Shown: positions 8,249 through 10,051 of the stretch, piece by piece
Numbering within the stretch: position 1 is the first letter of the stretch
Layout: every line of letters begins with the position of its first letter
Notes under the pieces: generated by a model
Told to the model about the DNA's origin: nothing
The model's input: only the letters and a program-made list of their open reading frames with translations
The model's database searches: none
Program-made: the position numbers and the translations under genes
NCBI GenBank assembly: GCA_029253805.1
Contig: JAQWYU010000062.1
Location: 1-10,051 of the forward strand
Reading direction: 5' to 3'
DNA from: Flavobacteriaceae bacterium
GTDB lineage: Bacteria; Bacteroidota; Bacteroidia; Flavobacteriales; Flavobacteriaceae
DNA length: 10,051 bases

Positions 8249-8260
8249 AGCTTAAAAAAT
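8240..8260 (+). terminator. AT-only hairpin at the end of the operon, weak terminator candidate
   Basis: ATTTTTTAA (8240-8248) and TTAAAAAAT (8252-8260) are perfect inverted repeats around a 3-nt AGC loop, spanning the stop of the nucleotidyltransferase gene. The position at the end of the operon suits a terminator, but the stem has no G-C pair and no proper T-run follows, so it may be chance in AT-rich DNA. Confidence 0.25.
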
Positions 8261-8552
8261 TTAAAAATATTACTAAAACTTAAGGGAATTAAAGGATAAC
8301 TTGCCAATAATTAATGTATTAATCATAACCCAAGCAATAGAACTTTATTTTAACAAAGAAGTAATTTATTATTGAATCAAATTAATGAACTCCTTGAAAT
8401 AACTATTTGATCCGTAATTTAAGTGTATTCGAGTACAAATAAAAAATTCACTTTTGAATTGAAACTAGTAGTAATATTTAACATCTTTTTGTGAAATACG
8501 TCTGTTGATTTATATAAATTAGTTTTTTTAAGTTAAAAAAAATTATTGTACC
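8249..8552. other. Intergenic stretch between the sugar operon and the lipoprotein gene
   Basis: About 300 bp of very AT-rich sequence, with frequent stops in the frames I read through. I read parts of both strands and found no protein remnant, no structured RNA and no clear repeat apart from the AT hairpin at its left end. A weak promoter candidate lies at 8488-8518. The stretch marks the boundary between polysaccharide precursor genes and unrelated downstream genes. Confidence 0.65.
8488..8518 (+). promoter_or_regulatory. Weak Bacteroidota promoter candidate before the lipoprotein gene
   Basis: TTTG at 8488-8491 matches the -33 element, and TATATAAA at 8511-8518 lies 19 bp downstream. It matches only the TA and one T of the -7 consensus TAnnTTTG. 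The distance to the ATG at 8553 would be reasonable. This is the best candidate I could see, but a poor match. Confidence 0.25.
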
Positions 8553-9074
8553 ATGAGTTTTAATTTTTTTTTTAAGTTGTCAATTTATTTAACCCTTTTC
8601 TTGTGCTTACAAAATTGTAAAGAAAAAGTTAATCACACTGATATCAAACTTTATGAACCAATATCTACAGAACAAGATGCTAAAATATCTAAAATAGTTA
8701 TACCCAAATTTAATAAGGATGTCGAAATCATACTGCATAAATGGGAGGATTTCGCAGAACTATTCGAGTTAATTACGAACCTTAGTGATAAAAAATACCA
8801 AGTTCTAGAAGCATCTGATGAAACATTTACTGACTTATTTTCATCTCTTGTAAATAAAGTTCCAGAAATCATAAACATAAGTAGCACAAAAGCACGTGTT
8901 ACAGTCATAGAAACTTTGGCATACAAATTGAAGAGTGAGTATATGTTAAACAATGAAAAATCAGCCGAATTTGAAAATACTAGGGTTTATCTATTAAATT
9001 CATTCTCAAACTTGATTTTTCAAATAACTAAAACATTAGAAAAAGAATTACAACTGATAGCTAAATCCGAATAA
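8553..9074 (+). CDS. Small putative lipoprotein of unknown function
   Basis: I do not recognise this 173-residue protein. The N-terminus has a hydrophobic stretch (FFFKLSIYLTLFLCLQ) followed by LQNCKEK, which looks like a type II signal peptide with Cys22 as lipid-attachment site. Asn at -1 is unusual for a lipobox, and Cys18 (LFLC) is an alternative. The Lys-Glu-Lys after the Cys is charged, as in many Bacteroidota surface-lipoprotein leaders, but does not match a clear export signal. The mature part is rich in charged and leucine residues, contains EIINISSTKARVTVIETLAYKL, and ends with a likely helix (FSNLIFQITKTLEKELQLIAK). It is probably mostly alpha-helical. The gene stands alone after a 300 bp gap, with a T10 run (8564-8573) in codons 4-7. 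An antisense frame at 8651-8953 is not supported. Confidence 0.7.
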   Translation: MSFNFFFKLSIYLTLFLCLQNCKEKVNHTDIKLYEPISTEQDAKISKIVIPKFNKDVEIILHKWEDFAELFELITNLSDKKYQVLEASDETFTDLFSSLVNKVPEIINISSTKARVTVIETLAYKLKSEYMLNNEKSAEFENTRVYLLNSFSNLIFQITKTLEKELQLIAKSE

Positions 9075-9149
9075 TAAAAATGTTAAAGTTATAACTACCA
9101 TTCCTCAATAATAAAAATTTAAAAAAATTAGTTAAATAAATATTTTCAT

Positions 9150-10051
9150 ATGAAAAACAACTTTATTTTTTTGATGTTAATTAATTTAATTACAATCAAT
9201 GCGCAAGTTCAACTAGATACCCCATGGGTTAATGAACTTAAAAATTCCCCATCAGGTCGTTTAACTTTTGATGACATAATAAAAGCCGGAAATGCATATT
9301 GGGAAACACATGATAAAAACGTCAAAGGGAGCGGATATAAACCATTTAAACGCTGGGAGGCGCAATGGGAAAATTATGTTAATCCAGATGGGTTTTTACC
9401 AACTACACAAGATTTATGGAATGTGTGGGAACAAAAAAAATCACAATCACAATATAGAACAGCGAGCCAGAACTCCTTAGCTGACCAAAGTAACTGGTAT
9501 TCTCTAGGTCCTACGGACTTTATTAACAGACCTACAAACTACCTAAACCTCGGCCGAGTTAATTGTGTGAATATTGATCCTAATAACCCAAACATCATGT
9601 ACGTCGGCGCCCCTGCTGGAGGTGTTTGGAAATCAACTGATGCAGGAGTTACTTACATACCACTTATCGATCATCTCCCTCAAATTGGAGTATCAGGCAT
9701 TGCGATTGACCCCAATAATAGCAATATAATTTACATTGCTACTGGAGATGATGATGCTGGAGATTCTTACAGCGTTGGTGTTTGGAAATCAACGGATAGC
9801 GGCACCAGTTGGACTCAAACAGGATTAAATCCTTCTAACAATCCTGGAACAAATAGAACTTCTGAAATTTATATTAATCCAAATGATTCTAACGTGCTAT
9901 GGATAGCTACAAATACTGGTATTTATATGACTACAAACGGAGGGAATAGCTGGACTCTGTCTCAGTCAGGTAATTTTAGAGATTTAAAAGTCAAACCCTC
10001 AAATCCAAATATTATTTATGCTTCAACTAATTCACAATTTTACAGATCATC
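9150..10051 (+). CDS. Secreted Asp-box beta-propeller protein, N-terminal part (3' end outside window)
   Basis: An open frame runs from the ATG at 9150 to the window edge, giving 300 codons without a stop. Residues 1-18 form a signal peptide, with probable cleavage after INA before Gln19. A linker (about 19-115) includes GSGYKPFKRWEAQWENYVNPDGFLP (61-85 region), a motif I associate with Bacteroidota secreted propeller proteins. From about residue 118 (YSLGP) there are four repeat starts with xxPNxxNxxY/W (142, 186, 242, 281). Three Asp-box-like motifs are present: STDAGVTY (162-169), STDSGTSW (214-221) and TTNGGNSW (261-268), about 50 residues apart. These are sortilin/GH74-like BNR blades. 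Such proteins are often exported by type IX secretion with a C-terminal sorting domain, which would lie outside the window. Whether it is an enzyme or an adhesin cannot be told. It begins 75 bp after the lipoprotein gene. Confidence 0.88.
   Translation, partial: MKNNFIFLMLINLITINAQVQLDTPWVNELKNSPSGRLTFDDIIKAGNAYWETHDKNVKGSGYKPFKRWEAQWENYVNPDGFLPTTQDLWNVWEQKKSQSQYRTASQNSLADQSNWYSLGPTDFINRPTNYLNLGRVNCVNIDPNNPNIMYVGAPAGGVWKSTDAGVTYIPLIDHLPQIGVSGIAIDPNNSNIIYIATGDDDAGDSYSVGVWKSTDSGTSWTQTGLNPSNNPGTNRTSEIYINPNDSNVLWIATNTGIYMTTNGGNSWTLSQSGNFRDLKVKPSNPNIIYASTNSQFYRS

Noticed and set aside
8249..8552. Possible small RNA or riboswitch in the 300 bp gap
   Set aside because: Apart from an AT-only hairpin at 8240-8260, I saw no stable G-C stem or conserved motif, and this composition gives many chance pairings.
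8651..8953. Antisense open frame of 100 codons opposite the lipoprotein gene
   Set aside because: The sense strand gives a protein with a signal peptide and a plausible start; the antisense frame has neither a recognisable motif nor a promoter.
9292..9480. Short + strand open frame of 62 codons
   Set aside because: It is in another frame inside the secreted propeller gene, whose frame is open from 9150 to the window end with clear repeats.

Overview
The window looks like a chromosomal segment of a Bacteroidota bacterium, most likely a member of the Flavobacteriaceae. The DNA is strongly AT-rich and starts generally lack a Shine-Dalgarno sequence. A promoter candidate matches the Bacteroidota pattern (TTTG-like box, 20 bp, TAnnTTTG). 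The UDP-glucose dehydrogenase is of the long, animal-like type common in this phylum. The last gene encodes a secreted Asp-box/beta-propeller protein with the N-terminal signature of many Bacteroidota type IX-secreted proteins. All supported genes are on the + strand.

Region 1 (1-3047) has three tightly packed nucleotide-sugar genes: the 3' part of gmd (GDP-mannose 4,6-dehydratase), ugd (UDP-glucose 6-dehydrogenase) and a UDP-glucuronate 4-epimerase-type gene that overlaps ugd by ATGA. Together the latter two should turn UDP-glucose into UDP-glucuronate and then UDP-galacturonate.

Region 2 (3048-3449) is a roughly 400 bp gap without an intact gene. It holds a probable decayed C-terminal scrap of another sugar-nucleotide epimerase, and a promoter candidate just before the next operon.

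Region 3 (3450-8248) is a compact operon, rfbA-rfbC-rfbD-rfbB, then galE and a small stand-alone cytidylyltransferase-fold protein. The four rfb genes form the complete dTDP-L-rhamnose pathway from glucose-1-phosphate and dTTP. rfbA/rfbC and rfbC/rfbD overlap by ATGA, and rfbB follows after 3 bp. galE supplies UDP-galactose (or UDP-GalNAc). The small transferase probably activates a phosphorylated sugar or polyol, but its substrate cannot be read from the sequence.

Region 4 (8249-10051) leaves sugar metabolism: a roughly 300 bp gap, a small putative lipoprotein of unknown function, and the first 300 codons of a large secreted beta-propeller protein that runs off the window.

Overall this is the precursor-supply end of a surface polysaccharide (capsule, exopolysaccharide or O-antigen) locus. 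No glycosyltransferase, flippase, polymerase or export gene lies inside the window. I see no mobile element, CRISPR array, tRNA or rRNA. I found no convincing new system; the items most worth a second look are the epimerase relic, the orphan nucleotidyltransferase, and a T10 tract in the signal peptide of the lipoprotein gene.
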